DNA of 56,861 nucleotides, from the NCBI GenBank assembly GCA_902517315.1, contig CABYBP010000003.1, positions 1-56,861 of the forward strand, written 5' to 3'. Shown piece by piece: positions 17,623-26,745 of the stretch. The stretch is from an uncultured Alphaproteobacteria bacterium. Its GTDB lineage: Bacteria; Pseudomonadota; Alphaproteobacteria; HIMB59; GCA-002718135. Both the position numbers and the translations under genes were made by a program. The first letter of the stretch is position 1. Every line of letters starts with the position of its first letter. Under the pieces are notes generated by a model. The model worked only from the letters and a program-made list of their open reading frames with translations, ran no database searches and was not told where the DNA came from.

Positions 17623-18203
17623 AAAAATCTAATTATAAAAACACTGCTAACAAGTAAAATAAAAAATGTAATAGATAAGATATTAAAATATTTATCAATA
17701 AATAGTTTTATTTTTTCGCCAAAAAAATACAGCAGTATTGCAATTAAATAAAATCTAAGGCCTCTACCAATTATAGAAACTATAACAAATAAGTAAATAT
17801 TTAATCCAAATACACCACTTGCAATTGTAATAAACTTATAAGGAAATGGAGTTATACCAGCACCCAAAACAATCAAAATACCAAATTCTTTGTAATAATT
17901 TTCAAAAATATTAAACGAATTTTCTAAATGATAAAATTCAACTATATACAAACCAACTGAATTGAAAAAAAAATATCCAATTGCATATCCAAAGACACCT
18001 CCTAGAACTGAAGACAAAGTACAGATAAAAGCATAAAGTAATGCTTTTGTTTTTGAAGCCAATGCCATTGGTATCAAAAGTATATCTGGTGGAATTGGAA
18101 AAAATGAACTCTCAGCAAATGATATTAAGCTTAAATACCATTTTGCATTTTTATGTTCTGCTTTTTTTAAAGTCCAAACGTAAATATTTTTAAGAAAATT
18201 CAT
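17619..18203 (-). CDS. YqaA/DedA-family (VTT domain) membrane protein
   Basis: A 194-residue integral membrane protein with four to five hydrophobic segments. It carries the DedA/VTT-type block FAESSFFPIPPDILLIPMA near residues 28-46 and a later GAGITPFPYKFITIASG segment. This fits the YqaA subgroup of SNARE-associated/VTT proteins. Family members are linked to lipid scrambling or undecaprenyl-phosphate recycling, but YqaA's own role is not settled. The stop overlaps the dsbB start by four bases, so the genes are translationally coupled. The gene begins about 80 bases from the divergent MFS gene. Confidence 0.82.
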   Translation of the reverse strand: MNFLKNIYVWTLKKAEHKNAKWYLSLISFAESSFFPIPPDILLIPMALASKTKALLYAFICTLSSVLGGVFGYAIGYFFFNSVGLYIVEFYHLENSFNIFENYYKEFGILIVLGAGITPFPYKFITIASGVFGLNIYLFVIVSIIGRGLRFYLIAILLYFFGEKIKLFIDKYFNILSITFFILLVSSVFIIRFL

Positions 18204-18284
18204 TATTTATTACAATATAAATAATTTTGACTTATACTAATAACGATTTTAAATCTAAAAAATTTATCTTCTCAATATTCTTAA

Positions 18285-19481
18285 ATGGAAACTACAGAAA
18301 CTAAAGAATTAAAAACAGCATTTTTTGCAACTTTCTCTCAAGGATTATTTGCAACACTCATTTTTAGTACTTTTATGGTTAACACCCCAATTCTTTTTGA
18401 GTTAATAGAAATGACAAAAACTGAATTTTCAATAGGCTTTGTATTTTTTGGAATTTTTAATGTAATTACTAATCAATTAACCACTCGTTTTTTATTACCA
18501 AAAATTGGAAGTACAAATTGCTTAATAATAGCAAGAATTATGTATTCCTTTATTCCATTTTATATTTTTTATTTTTCAAACTATAATATTTTTATTTTAG
18601 TTTCTATATTCTGGGGAATTTCTATTGGAATACAAGCGCCAAATATTTTTACACAAGTTGCTATTATAGAGGAAAGAACTAAAAAAATTCTTAATCCAAT
18701 TTTTAAATCTTCTTTTAATTTTGGTTTTTTAAGTGGTGCGGCAATATCAAGTATTTGTCTGGGATTTGACATTGATCCTATTTACACAACTTTTTTCATT
18801 GGCTTATTTGTATTTATTTCATCAGTATCAATGTATTTTTTTGGTTTAGAAAAAAAATATGATGTAGTTAATGATAATCCAAGATTTACAGTTCCAAACT
18901 TTAATATCATTTTATTTGCATCTATTAATATGTTTATAATTGCGTTTATGGGAATAATTGTTCAATGGTCTCCTCTTTGGCTTGTTACCGATTTGTCAGC
19001 CCCAATATATCTAGTTGGGTCAATTGTAATTTTTTTTAATGCTGGTGAGATCATTGGCAATATTTTCGCTTCTAGATTAATTAAAAAATTTAATGAATTA
19101 ATTGTAGGTCCTTGTTTTGCAATGATCGGATCAATAATATTATTATTGAGTATAATTACTCAAAATATTACTATTATATTTGTATCGATAACAATATTTG
19201 GATTCTTAATTTCAAATGTTATGCCTATCGTATTTAGGCAGGCTGTAAGGCAATCAAATAATCCAATACCTATAACTATTTCTCATATATCAAGCATAGC
19301 TTTTGTAGGAGCTATATTTGGACCTGCAGTTGTTGGAATTTCTGCAGAAACATTTGGCTTAACATTTAACATGTATGTTTTAGGAGCAATTATGTTTCTG
19401 ATTTCTCTATTAATGTATTTAATTATGTTCAAAAGTAAAAAAAAAATAGATAATCAAATACAAACATCTCAAAATTATTAA
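18285..19481 (+). CDS. MFS transporter (first of tandem pair)
   Basis: A 398-residue major facilitator protein with about 12 hydrophobic helices. It is clearly paralogous to the next gene (19521-20711): the same helix pattern and matching blocks such as LLPKIGSTNC versus LTPKIGTKNC, FGLEKKYD versus FGLPRKYD and GPAVVGISAETFGL versus GPAIVGFSASIFGL. The substrate is unknown. The C-terminus is a short basic tail (KSKKKIDNQ), ending properly before the next gene. The 39-base gap contains a perfect 14-base palindrome (see that entry). Confidence 0.83.
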   Translation: METTETKELKTAFFATFSQGLFATLIFSTFMVNTPILFELIEMTKTEFSIGFVFFGIFNVITNQLTTRFLLPKIGSTNCLIIARIMYSFIPFYIFYFSNYNIFILVSIFWGISIGIQAPNIFTQVAIIEERTKKILNPIFKSSFNFGFLSGAAISSICLGFDIDPIYTTFFIGLFVFISSVSMYFFGLEKKYDVVNDNPRFTVPNFNIILFASINMFIIAFMGIIVQWSPLWLVTDLSAPIYLVGSIVIFFNAGEIIGNIFASRLIKKFNELIVGPCFAMIGSIILLLSIITQNITIIFVSITIFGFLISNVMPIVFRQAVRQSNNPIPITISHISSIAFVGAIFGPAVVGISAETFGLTFNMYVLGAIMFLISLLMYLIMFKSKKKIDNQIQTSQNY

Positions 19482-19491
19482 GATTAGTTTA

Positions 19492-19505
19492 AAAACTATA
19501 GTTTT
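19492..19505. repeat. 14-base perfect palindrome between the MFS genes
   Basis: The bases aaaactatagtttt form a perfect inverted repeat without a loop, 15 bases before the GTG start of the second MFS gene. It could be a small operator, or chance in A+T-rich DNA. No T tail follows, so it is not a terminator. Confidence 0.3.
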
Positions 19506-19520
19506 GAAAGATTAAATATT

Positions 19521-20711
19521 GTGTCTGAATACAAAGAATTAAAAAGATCTTTTTATATCGCTTACTCAGTAGGCTCATTAAATATTTTTCTATTAACTAT
19601 TTATATGGTTCATGTTCCAATTTTACTAGAAATACTAAAAATTACAAAAGTAGAATTCTCATTTGGATTAACATTATTTGGTTTATTTAGTATAATCTCC
19701 AATCAAGCAACTACACTTTTTTTGACTCCAAAGATTGGAACAAAAAATTGTATTGTAATTTCAAGAACAATTATATCTTTTTTACCTTTTATAGTTTTTT
19801 TTTCAGAAAATTATTTTGTTTTCTTAATTGTATCATCTGTTTGGGGTTTAGCTATGGGCATACAGGTTCCAAATGTTTTGTTACAGGTTAGTATTATTGA
19901 AAAAAAAACTGCAGAAATTCTAAACCCTATATTTAAATCAGCTTTTTCAATAGGTGTAATTTGTGGTTCAATAACTGCTAGTGTTGCACTTGGGTATAAC
20001 TTTAATCCTATTAATATATTTATTTTTTTTGGCTTTATTTTTATCTTTTCAGCCGTAACAATTTATTTTTTTGGATTACCAAGAAAATATGACATTGTGA
20101 GCAAAGGTTCAAAATTTACTCTTCCAAGTAAAGGTGTTTTTATATTTGGATTCATAAATATGCTTATTTTTGCTTCCATGGGAATAATTGCACAATGGTC
20201 ATCATTGTGGCTGCTTAATGATCTTAACGCAGCTATTTTTATGGCTGGCTCAATAGTACTTTTTTTTAACATTGGAGGAATAATTAGCAATTTTTTAGCA
20301 TCAAATCTTATTAATTTGTTTAATGAAAAAATCGTAGGCCCTTACTTTTCCATAATAGGATCAATAATTTTGATACTTAGTATCACGACAATGAACTTAT
20401 ATATAATTCTTTTAGCTATGTTAATTTTTGGATTTTTTACATCAAATCTATTACCTATAGTAATTAGATTAGCTGTTAAAATCTCTAAAGAACCCATGCC
20501 TAAAACTATCTCCCATATAACTAGCATAGGTCAAGCAGGAGCTTTATTTGGTCCAGCAATTGTTGGTTTTTCTGCATCAATCTTTGGATTATCATTTAAT
20601 ATGTATGCACTAGGTTTTATTTTTTTAGGTATTTCGTTTTTATTATTAACGGCTATAAAAAATAATACAGTGGTAGGAGTAGAGGGAATCGAACCCACAC
20701 CACCGAAGTGA
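19521..20711 (+). CDS. MFS transporter (second of tandem pair), C-terminus runs into tRNA-Leu
   Basis: A 396-residue paralogue of the preceding transporter, starting at GTG 19521. The 12-helix core is complete by about residue 382. The reading frame then continues across the antisense strand of tRNA-Leu and stops at TGA 20709-20711 inside the tRNA. The last 13 or so residues (VVGVEGIEPTPPK) are therefore encoded by tRNA complement. This tail is unlikely to be functional sequence. The substrate is unknown. The tandem arrangement suggests local duplication followed by divergence. Confidence 0.78.
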   Translation: MSEYKELKRSFYIAYSVGSLNIFLLTIYMVHVPILLEILKITKVEFSFGLTLFGLFSIISNQATTLFLTPKIGTKNCIVISRTIISFLPFIVFFSENYFVFLIVSSVWGLAMGIQVPNVLLQVSIIEKKTAEILNPIFKSAFSIGVICGSITASVALGYNFNPINIFIFFGFIFIFSAVTIYFFGLPRKYDIVSKGSKFTLPSKGVFIFGFINMLIFASMGIIAQWSSLWLLNDLNAAIFMAGSIVLFFNIGGIISNFLASNLINLFNEKIVGPYFSIIGSIILILSITTMNLYIILLAMLIFGFFTSNLLPIVIRLAVKISKEPMPKTISHITSIGQAGALFGPAIVGFSASIFGLSFNMYALGFIFLGISFLLLTAIKNNTVVGVEGIEPTPPK

Positions 20712-20755
20712 CCGGATTTTGAATCCGGCGCGTCTACCAGTTCCGCCATACTCCC
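20671..20755 (-). tRNA. tRNA-Leu (anticodon CAA)
   Basis: Read on the minus strand: acceptor GGGAGTA pairs with TACTCCT (G-U at the first pair), D arm with GGTAGACGC, anticodon stem CCGGA/TCCGG with loop TTCAAAA giving anticodon CAA (codon UUG). A long class II variable arm (TCACTTCGGTGGT) and a T loop TTCGATT follow. CCA is encoded at the 3' end. The T stem appears to contain one T-T mismatch. The 3' 41 bases overlap the end of the MFS gene on the opposite strand. Confidence 0.93.
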
Positions 20756-21034
20756 ATATTATTTTCAATGTATTACTTGGTTTTTAAAGCTAAGTCTATT
20801 AAGTTAATTGAATAAATCAGAGCATAAGTCAACCATAGGTCAACGTTTTTAAATTAAAATATATCAACAATATCAGTGCACAAAATTAAAGTACTTAGTT
20901 GCTCGTTTTTTTTACCAAGTGTAGATTTTTATTTATGTTAATATTTTCAAAAATTATTAAAAATAAATTTAATAATACAAAAATTTCATAATGATTTTTT
21001 TTATAATATTTAAATATAACTACAGGAGGTTTTA
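20756..21034. other. 279-base intergenic region
   Basis: No gene was found here. It must carry the tRNA-Leu promoter (minus strand) and the leader of the DUF1330 gene (plus strand), which ends in a strong AGGAGG. A direct repeat GTCAAC occurs at 20828-20833 and 20839-20844, 11 bases apart and so on one helix face; it may be a regulator site or chance. Confidence 0.4.
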
Positions 21035-21328
21035 ATGCCAAAAGCATATTGGGTTGGAATGGTTGATGTAAAAAACCAAGATGAGTACAAAAAATATGCA
21101 GATTTAGCAGGACCAGCTCTTTTAAAAGCTGGAGCAAAAATTATTAGTAGAGGTGGAAAAATAAAAAATCTTGAAGGAAAGATGATTAACCGTGTAGTAA
21201 TAGCAGAGTTTCCATCACTAAAAGATGCAGAAAAATTCTATAATTCTGATGAATATTTGAGTGCTCTAAAGTATCTTAACTTAGAAGTATGTGATCGTTC
21301 TTTAAATATTGCAGAAGGTGTTGAATAA
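21035..21328 (+). CDS. DUF1330 domain protein
   Basis: A 97-residue protein of the DUF1330 (dimeric alpha-beta barrel-like) family. It begins PKAYWVGMVDVKN, then has a GGK segment and VVIAEFPSLKDAEKFYNSDEY, the characteristic core of the family. Members are small cytoplasmic proteins of unknown function, sometimes beside catabolic genes. A strong AGGAGG ribosome binding site precedes the ATG. The PMH/sulfatase-like gene starts 26 bases after its stop, so they are likely co-transcribed. Confidence 0.85.
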   Translation: MPKAYWVGMVDVKNQDEYKKYADLAGPALLKAGAKIISRGGKIKNLEGKMINRVVIAEFPSLKDAEKFYNSDEYLSALKYLNLEVCDRSLNIAEGVE

Positions 21329-21354
21329 AAAAATATTGAAATTAAAATTATATA

Positions 21355-22938
21355 ATGGCTAAAACTAAAAATATTTTATTTATCATGGCTGATCAACTTA
21401 GATGGGATTATTTGTCATGTTATGGACATCCATATCTTAAAACTCCAAATATTGATAAGCTTGCAGGAGAAGGTCTTTTGTTTGAATCAGCTTTTGTGCA
21501 ATCTCCAATTTGTGGGCCGTCACGAGCTTCTTTTTATACTGGTAGAACAGTCTTTAGTCATGGAGCAACCCTTAATCAAGTTCCACTACCGATTGGCGAG
21601 CTAACTATAGGTGATTATTTAAGAAAAGATAATATCAAAACAGCAGTTGTTGGAAAAACTCACATGAAGCCTGATAAGGATGGGATGGAAAGATTAGGTT
21701 TAACAAAAGAAACAGATATTGGCATGATAGTAAGTGAACCTGGTTTTGATCCTTATGAAAGAGATGATGGATTACATCCAAACAACTGGGTTAAAAATTA
21801 CTCTACAGCATTAACTTATAACAAATGGCTAAATAGTCTGGGTTATGAAGGAGATAATCCATGGGAAACTTGGGCTAATTCTGCTGAAGGACCAAATGGT
21901 GATTTACTAAGTGGGTGGAAATTAAGAAACTCAAATAAACAAGCAAGAATTCGTGAAGAGCATTCTGAAACAGCATACATGACTAATAGAGCGATAGATT
22001 TTATGAATGAAAATAAAGATGATCAATGGATGCTTCATTTATCTTTTATAAAACCACATTGGCCTTATATTGCCCCTTCTCCATACCACAATATGTATTC
22101 TCCAAATCAATTTTATGAAGTTGTAAGAGAAGATAAAGAAAATCAAATTCAACATGAAGTTTACCGAGCCTTTACAAATGCTCAAGTATCAAAAGTCTTT
22201 TCAAAAAGAGAAGTTAGAGAGGCAGTGATAACTGGGTATATGGGTTTAATTAAACAAATTGATGATAATCTTGGAAGGTTATTTGAATTTATGAAACAAA
22301 ATAAATTGTTTCAAAATACAATGATCATATTTACTTCTGATCATGGTGATTATCTTGGAGATCATTGGCTGGGTGAAAAAGAATTATTTCATGAGCAAAG
22401 TGTAAGAGTCCCTCTTATTATCTATGACCCATCAGACAATGCTGATAACACTAGAGGACAAAGAGAAAAAAAACTTGTTGAGTCTATTGATCTTTTACCA
22501 ACTTTTTTAGAAGCACTTCATAGTTCAACCAGCACTCATAGATTAGAAGGAAGATCACTATTACCTTTAATAAAAGGTAATCAAATAAATGATTGGCGAA
22601 AGTCTGTATTTAGTGAGATTGATTATGGACTTCACTCAGCAAGAGATGAATTAGAATTAGGTCCACATGAAGCCAGAGCATTTATGATAAGAACTGAAAA
22701 ATGGAAATATATTTATTACAAAGGTTTTAGTCCTCAACTCTTCAACCTCGAAAAAGACCCTAATGAATTTGAAGATTTAGGACAAGATCAGGAACATGAA
22801 AAAATTAGAACAGAATTAAAAGACTTATTATTAAAAAGACTAATTAATAGAAAAAACTTACTTACGGTTGATGAAAAATTCGTTTTAAAAGGTCAGGATG
22901 TCGAAAGTGAAGGTGGTGTAATGATAGGTGTTTGGTAA
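21355..22938 (+). CDS. sulfatase / phosphonate monoester hydrolase-like enzyme
   Basis: A 527-residue alkaline-phosphatase-superfamily hydrolase. Metal-site Asp13 lies in IMADQLRWDY. The modification motif CGPSR (Cys53) fits C-X-P-S-R, so Cys53 is the expected formylglycine precursor. SDHGDYLGDH provides the second half of the metal site. HWPYIAPSPYHNMYSP and the C-terminal arrangement resemble phosphonate monoester hydrolase/PAS-type enzymes more than arylsulfatases. There is no signal peptide, so it is cytoplasmic. The substrate may be a sulfate, phosphate or phosphonate ester. It follows a DUF1330 gene and converges on the TRAP dctM gene with no gap. Confidence 0.82.
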   Translation: MAKTKNILFIMADQLRWDYLSCYGHPYLKTPNIDKLAGEGLLFESAFVQSPICGPSRASFYTGRTVFSHGATLNQVPLPIGELTIGDYLRKDNIKTAVVGKTHMKPDKDGMERLGLTKETDIGMIVSEPGFDPYERDDGLHPNNWVKNYSTALTYNKWLNSLGYEGDNPWETWANSAEGPNGDLLSGWKLRNSNKQARIREEHSETAYMTNRAIDFMNENKDDQWMLHLSFIKPHWPYIAPSPYHNMYSPNQFYEVVREDKENQIQHEVYRAFTNAQVSKVFSKREVREAVITGYMGLIKQIDDNLGRLFEFMKQNKLFQNTMIIFTSDHGDYLGDHWLGEKELFHEQSVRVPLIIYDPSDNADNTRGQREKKLVESIDLLPTFLEALHSSTSTHRLEGRSLLPLIKGNQINDWRKSVFSEIDYGLHSARDELELGPHEARAFMIRTEKWKYIYYKGFSPQLFNLEKDPNEFEDLGQDQEHEKIRTELKDLLLKRLINRKNLLTVDEKFVLKGQDVESEGGVMIGVW

Positions 22939-24246
22939 TCAATTCATCAAACTTGGTAAATAAAGACATATTGCAGGAAAAATAATTATTAGTGCTACTC
23001 TTATCATATCTGCAAATAAAAAAGGTACAGTTCCAAACCAAATTGTTTTTAAGGGAGTAGATTGCATTACACCTTTAATTACAAAAAGATTCATTCCAAC
23101 TGGAGGTGATACAAGACCAAGCTCAACAACAATAACAGCAAAAATTCCAAACCATACTGGATCAATACCGGCGTCAACAATTACTGGATAGAAAACTGGA
23201 ATAGTTAAAAATAACATTGCTAGTGAGTCCATTAAAGTTCCAAGAACAATATAAATTGCACAAATAACTAAAATTATACCAAGCGGTGTTAGTGCTAGAC
23301 TATCTATAAAATCAACGACAGTAAAAGGCATTTGAGTGACTGTAATAAGAAAATTGAACATACTAGCGCCAACAACTATAAGATATAATGAGCCAACTGT
23401 TCTTATAGTAGACCAGGTTGCGTCAGTTAACATCTTAAGTGTCAAATCACCTTTAAGAAAAATGAGAATGATAACTAATATTACTCCAACTGCAGCACTT
23501 TCTGTTGCCGTAAAAAATCCTAAGTATAAGCCTGCCATGATAACAACAAAAATAAAAAAAATTGGAATAACTTTCCATATTGCAGAAAGTCTTTCATTGA
23601 TAGGCATCTTTTTTCCATGACCACCATGTGATGGATAGAAGTAAAGAAAAATTCTAATTGTTATCATATAGAGCACCACTGCAATTGCTCCTGGAATTAG
23701 GGCGGCAAAGAAAAGTTCTTGAACTGATTGTTCAGTTAAATAGGCATAAATAACTAACATAACACTTGGAGGAATTATAATTCCCAAAGTTCCTCCAGAA
23801 GCTATTGAACCACTGATAAGAGCTTCACTGTAGCCATGCCTTTTCATCTCTGGCCCTGCCATTTGAGCCATAGTTGCCGCTGTAGCAATAGATGAACCAC
23901 AGATCATTCCAAAACCACCACAAGCTCCCACAGTAGACATGGCCAATCCACCTTTATAATGACCAACTACAGCATAAGCAGCATCATATAAGTTTCTTGA
24001 TAAATTAGCGCTATTAGCCAAGTTACCCATAAGAACAAATAATGGCATAACAGAAAGTGAATATTTTGATACCGCTTCATACGGAGCAAAACCTAAAACA
24101 AGAATTGCTGGATCAAAACCTGAAATGAAAGCAAAACCAATAAATCCTACAACTAACATTGAAATCCCAATAGGAATATTTAATGCCATCAAAGCTAAGA
24201 CTGCAGCAAATGCTAAACCACCATTTATGATTGGATCATAATCCAT
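22939..24246 (-). CDS. dctM: TRAP transporter large membrane subunit (DctM)
   Basis: A 435-residue DctM/TRAP-T large permease with about 12 membrane helices. Family segments include NIPIGISM, the GACGGFGMICGSSIATAATMA block and ASGGTLGIIIPPSVMLVIYAYL. It couples sodium-driven uptake to a periplasmic DctP protein (25709-26728). It overlaps dctQ by one base on the minus strand. The matching dctP gene is on the opposite strand about 1 kb away, beyond a fumarylacetoacetase-family gene, so the transporter is split between divergent transcripts. Confidence 0.92.
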   Translation of the reverse strand: MDYDPIINGGLAFAAVLALMALNIPIGISMLVVGFIGFAFISGFDPAILVLGFAPYEAVSKYSLSVMPLFVLMGNLANSANLSRNLYDAAYAVVGHYKGGLAMSTVGACGGFGMICGSSIATAATMAQMAGPEMKRHGYSEALISGSIASGGTLGIIIPPSVMLVIYAYLTEQSVQELFFAALIPGAIAVVLYMITIRIFLYFYPSHGGHGKKMPINERLSAIWKVIPIFFIFVVIMAGLYLGFFTATESAAVGVILVIILIFLKGDLTLKMLTDATWSTIRTVGSLYLIVVGASMFNFLITVTQMPFTVVDFIDSLALTPLGIILVICAIYIVLGTLMDSLAMLFLTIPVFYPVIVDAGIDPVWFGIFAVIVVELGLVSPPVGMNLFVIKGVMQSTPLKTIWFGTVPFLFADMIRVALIIIFPAICLYLPSLMN

Positions 24247-24731
24247 TATATCTCTTTGCCGAATTGCTCGAATACACTTTTAATGAACCATAAAATTATA
24301 GCCAAGACGCTAATCCACATTGCTGCTGCAATTACATAAAAGAAAGGATAAAAATATAATTCAAGCTCAAGTGTAACTCTTCCATTGTTAGTAAATTCTA
24401 ATGCACTTAAAGTAGTAGCATACGCCATCATGGACATAATAGAAATCATAAAAATAAATTTTAAAATTATAATAATTTTTTTTAATAAATTATTATCAAT
24501 TTGATTTATAAAATCGGCTGATACATGAGAGTTTAAAAAAAATGCTCTTGGCATAGCTAAAAACGCAACCAAAGCCATGCCTATTTCAACTATTTCAATT
24601 GTTCCCATTACAGGTGAGTTTAGAAATCTTCTGCCAAAGACATCACAAAAAGTAAGAACAGCTAAAAAAAATAAAACTATACAAGCGCCAATTGCAGAAT
24701 AATTGAATATCTTATCTATTTTCGCTTGCAT
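24246..24731 (-). CDS. dctQ: TRAP transporter small membrane subunit (DctQ)
   Basis: A 161-residue four-helix membrane protein with the DctQ pattern: a first helix around residues 10-33, then TFCDVFGRRFLNSPVMGTIEIVE, VAFLAMPRAFFLNSHVSADF and two C-terminal helices. It pairs with the DctM subunit encoded one base downstream. The divergent FAH-family gene starts only 37 bases away, so both promoters share a very short region. Confidence 0.9.
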   Translation of the reverse strand: MQAKIDKIFNYSAIGACIVLFFLAVLTFCDVFGRRFLNSPVMGTIEIVEIGMALVAFLAMPRAFFLNSHVSADFINQIDNNLLKKIIIILKFIFMISIMSMMAYATTLSALEFTNNGRVTLELELYFYPFFYVIAAAMWISVLAIILWFIKSVFEQFGKEI

Positions 24732-24768
24732 ATAGAATTATCAGTATATAACAATAATATACAAAACT

Positions 24769-25623
24769 ATGAATTATATTTCCTTTTTAATTAATAATGA
24801 AGAAAGATTTGGAATAGTCTCCGACAATAAAGTTACAGATCTAACAGGACAAATTAATAATACAAATTCTCTAAAAGAATTAATTAAATCAAATGGTCTT
24901 GAAGAGGGAAGAAATTACGCAAAGAATAACCCTGGAGAAATTGACCTTAGTTCATTAAAACTTTTACCTGTAATTCCTAATCCCAGCAAAATTATATGTG
25001 TTGGTTTAAATTATCATGATCATGTTAAAGAAACTGAAAAGACAGTTGCAGATAATCCAGTAACTTTTCAACGATTTAATGATAGTCAAACTGCGCATTT
25101 ACAGGATATGATAATACCTAAAGCATCTGATAAACTTGACTTTGAAGGTGAAATGGCTCTGATAATGAAAGATACAGGAAGTCATATAAATGAAGACAAT
25201 GCCTTAAATTGTATTGCTGGCTATTCTTGTTACAATGATGGATCAGTTAGAGATTGGCAACGCCATACAAAATCAACATTTGGAATGGGAAAAAATTTTA
25301 AAAAAACTGGAAGTTTTGGACCTCATATGGTGATGGCTCAAGACATAGATGATTATAAAAAACTAACAATTGAAACATTCTTAAACGGTGAAGTAATGCA
25401 GAGCGCTTCTTTGAGTCAGTTAATTTTCGATCTTCCCTTTTTAATTTCTTATGTCTCAAAAGCACTTCCCTGGAGAGCAGGAGATGTATTAGTAACTGGT
25501 ACCCCTGGTGGTGTAGGATTTAAAAGAAATCCTCCGATTTATCTTAAAGAGGGTGATAAAGTAGATATTTCAATTTCTGAGATTGGAACTTTATCCAATA
25601 CTCTCCAAAACGAAGTTATTTAA
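24769..25623 (+). CDS. fumarylacetoacetate hydrolase family protein
   Basis: A 284-residue FAH-fold enzyme. An N-terminal lid region is followed by ICVGLNYHDHV, the metal-binding acidic block DFEGEMALIM, CYNDGSVRDWQ and the C-terminal GDVLVTGTPGGVG. Members hydrolyse C-C bonds in 1,3-dicarbonyl acids or act as isomerases/decarboxylases in ring-cleavage pathways. Lying between dctQ and dctP and close to an extradiol dioxygenase and a flavin monooxygenase, it probably handles the ring-opened product. The exact reaction cannot be read from sequence. It differs from the FAH-family protein at 33929. Confidence 0.87.
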   Translation: MNYISFLINNEERFGIVSDNKVTDLTGQINNTNSLKELIKSNGLEEGRNYAKNNPGEIDLSSLKLLPVIPNPSKIICVGLNYHDHVKETEKTVADNPVTFQRFNDSQTAHLQDMIIPKASDKLDFEGEMALIMKDTGSHINEDNALNCIAGYSCYNDGSVRDWQRHTKSTFGMGKNFKKTGSFGPHMVMAQDIDDYKKLTIETFLNGEVMQSASLSQLIFDLPFLISYVSKALPWRAGDVLVTGTPGGVGFKRNPPIYLKEGDKVDISISEIGTLSNTLQNEVI

Positions 25624-25708
25624 TACCGATAATAAATTAAATAAATAAAATATAGACATTTTTTTTCATAGCAGTTAGCCTCAGACATCTTTTAAGGGAG
25701 GACGCAAA

Positions 25709-26728
25709 ATGAAAAAAACTTTAATAGCTTTTTTGTTTGGAGTTTTTACTTTTGGTTTTATTTCATCTGCATCGGCAGACTCAATAGAACTAAAATTAGC
25801 AACTTTCGAACCACCCAAGGCATTTATAGCTGATAAAATTTTGGCTGCTTGGGCAGAGAAAGTAAATATGGAATCTGGTGGAGAACTTGATGTAAAAGTT
25901 TTTGCTGGAGGAGTATTAGGGGGACCACCCAAACAATATGATATTGTTAAAGGAGGAGTAGCTGATATTTCTTGGACTGTTCTTGGTTATATTGGAGGAC
26001 AATTTCCTTTAAGCTCAGTAATTGAATTACCATTCTTAACTAAAACCTCTGCAGCAGGTTCAAAAGCATTAAATATTTTATATGATGAGGGTTATCTAGA
26101 TAAAGAAATGGAAGGTATTAAATTAATAGGCCTTCACTCTAATCCTGGATACCATATTCATATGAAAGAAGATAATGTTGTAAATCCATCTGACTTTGCC
26201 GGTAAAAAAATCAGAGTTCCTAGTAAAATGGTAGCTGATATTCTTGCAAAACTTGGAGCTACTGGAGTTAAAGTTCCTGCTCCTGGAACTCAAGAAGCTC
26301 TTCAAAAAGGAGTGCTTGATGGGACACCATTTCCTTACACCGCAATTGGATCATTTAGATTACAGGATGTAACAAAGTATCATACTGAGTTAAATATTAG
26401 TAATGCAACATTTGGATTAATAATGAATGAAGATAAATATAATAGTCTTCCTGATAATCTAAAAAAAGTCATTGATAATAATAGTGGTCATGCTTTTGGT
26501 GATTGGGCTGCAAGCTTAATTGATGCTCAAAATGCTAAAATGAAAGATGAAGTAATGGGATTAGACGGTCATGTAATTACCATTGCATCCGATGATGTTT
26601 TAGCTGAATATAAATCTATACTTGCTCCAGTTGAGTCTGAGTGGCTTGATGAAATGCAAGGTAAAGGATTAGACGGGCAGGCTGTTTTAAATAGAGCGAG
26701 AGAAGTAATCGCAGATATTGATGGCTAG
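25709..26728 (+). CDS. dctP: TRAP transporter solute-binding protein (DctP)
   Basis: A 339-residue periplasmic binding protein. The signal peptide covers residues 1-23 and probably cleaves after ASA. Family features are LKLATFEPP at the mature N-terminus, GGVLGGPPKQYDIVKGG and the conserved GKKIRVPS segment containing the carboxylate-binding Arg (near residue 170). It binds an organic acid for the DctQM permease encoded at 22939-24731. A strong GGGAGG precedes the ATG. A long hairpin (26746-26773) follows the stop and may protect the message end. Confidence 0.93.
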   Translation: MKKTLIAFLFGVFTFGFISSASADSIELKLATFEPPKAFIADKILAAWAEKVNMESGGELDVKVFAGGVLGGPPKQYDIVKGGVADISWTVLGYIGGQFPLSSVIELPFLTKTSAAGSKALNILYDEGYLDKEMEGIKLIGLHSNPGYHIHMKEDNVVNPSDFAGKKIRVPSKMVADILAKLGATGVKVPAPGTQEALQKGVLDGTPFPYTAIGSFRLQDVTKYHTELNISNATFGLIMNEDKYNSLPDNLKKVIDNNSGHAFGDWAASLIDAQNAKMKDEVMGLDGHVITIASDDVLAEYKSILAPVESEWLDEMQGKGLDGQAVLNRAREVIADIDG

Positions 26729-26745
26729 TTAAAAACAATATATTA

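Noticed and set aside
19492..19505. Palindrome between MFS genes as a terminator
   Set aside because: It has no loop, no G+C stem and no following T run.
20671..20755. tRNA-Leu 3' end as a phage or island attachment site
   Set aside because: No integrase gene and no repeated copy of the tRNA 3' end were found in the window. The neighbouring genes look like normal chromosomal ones.
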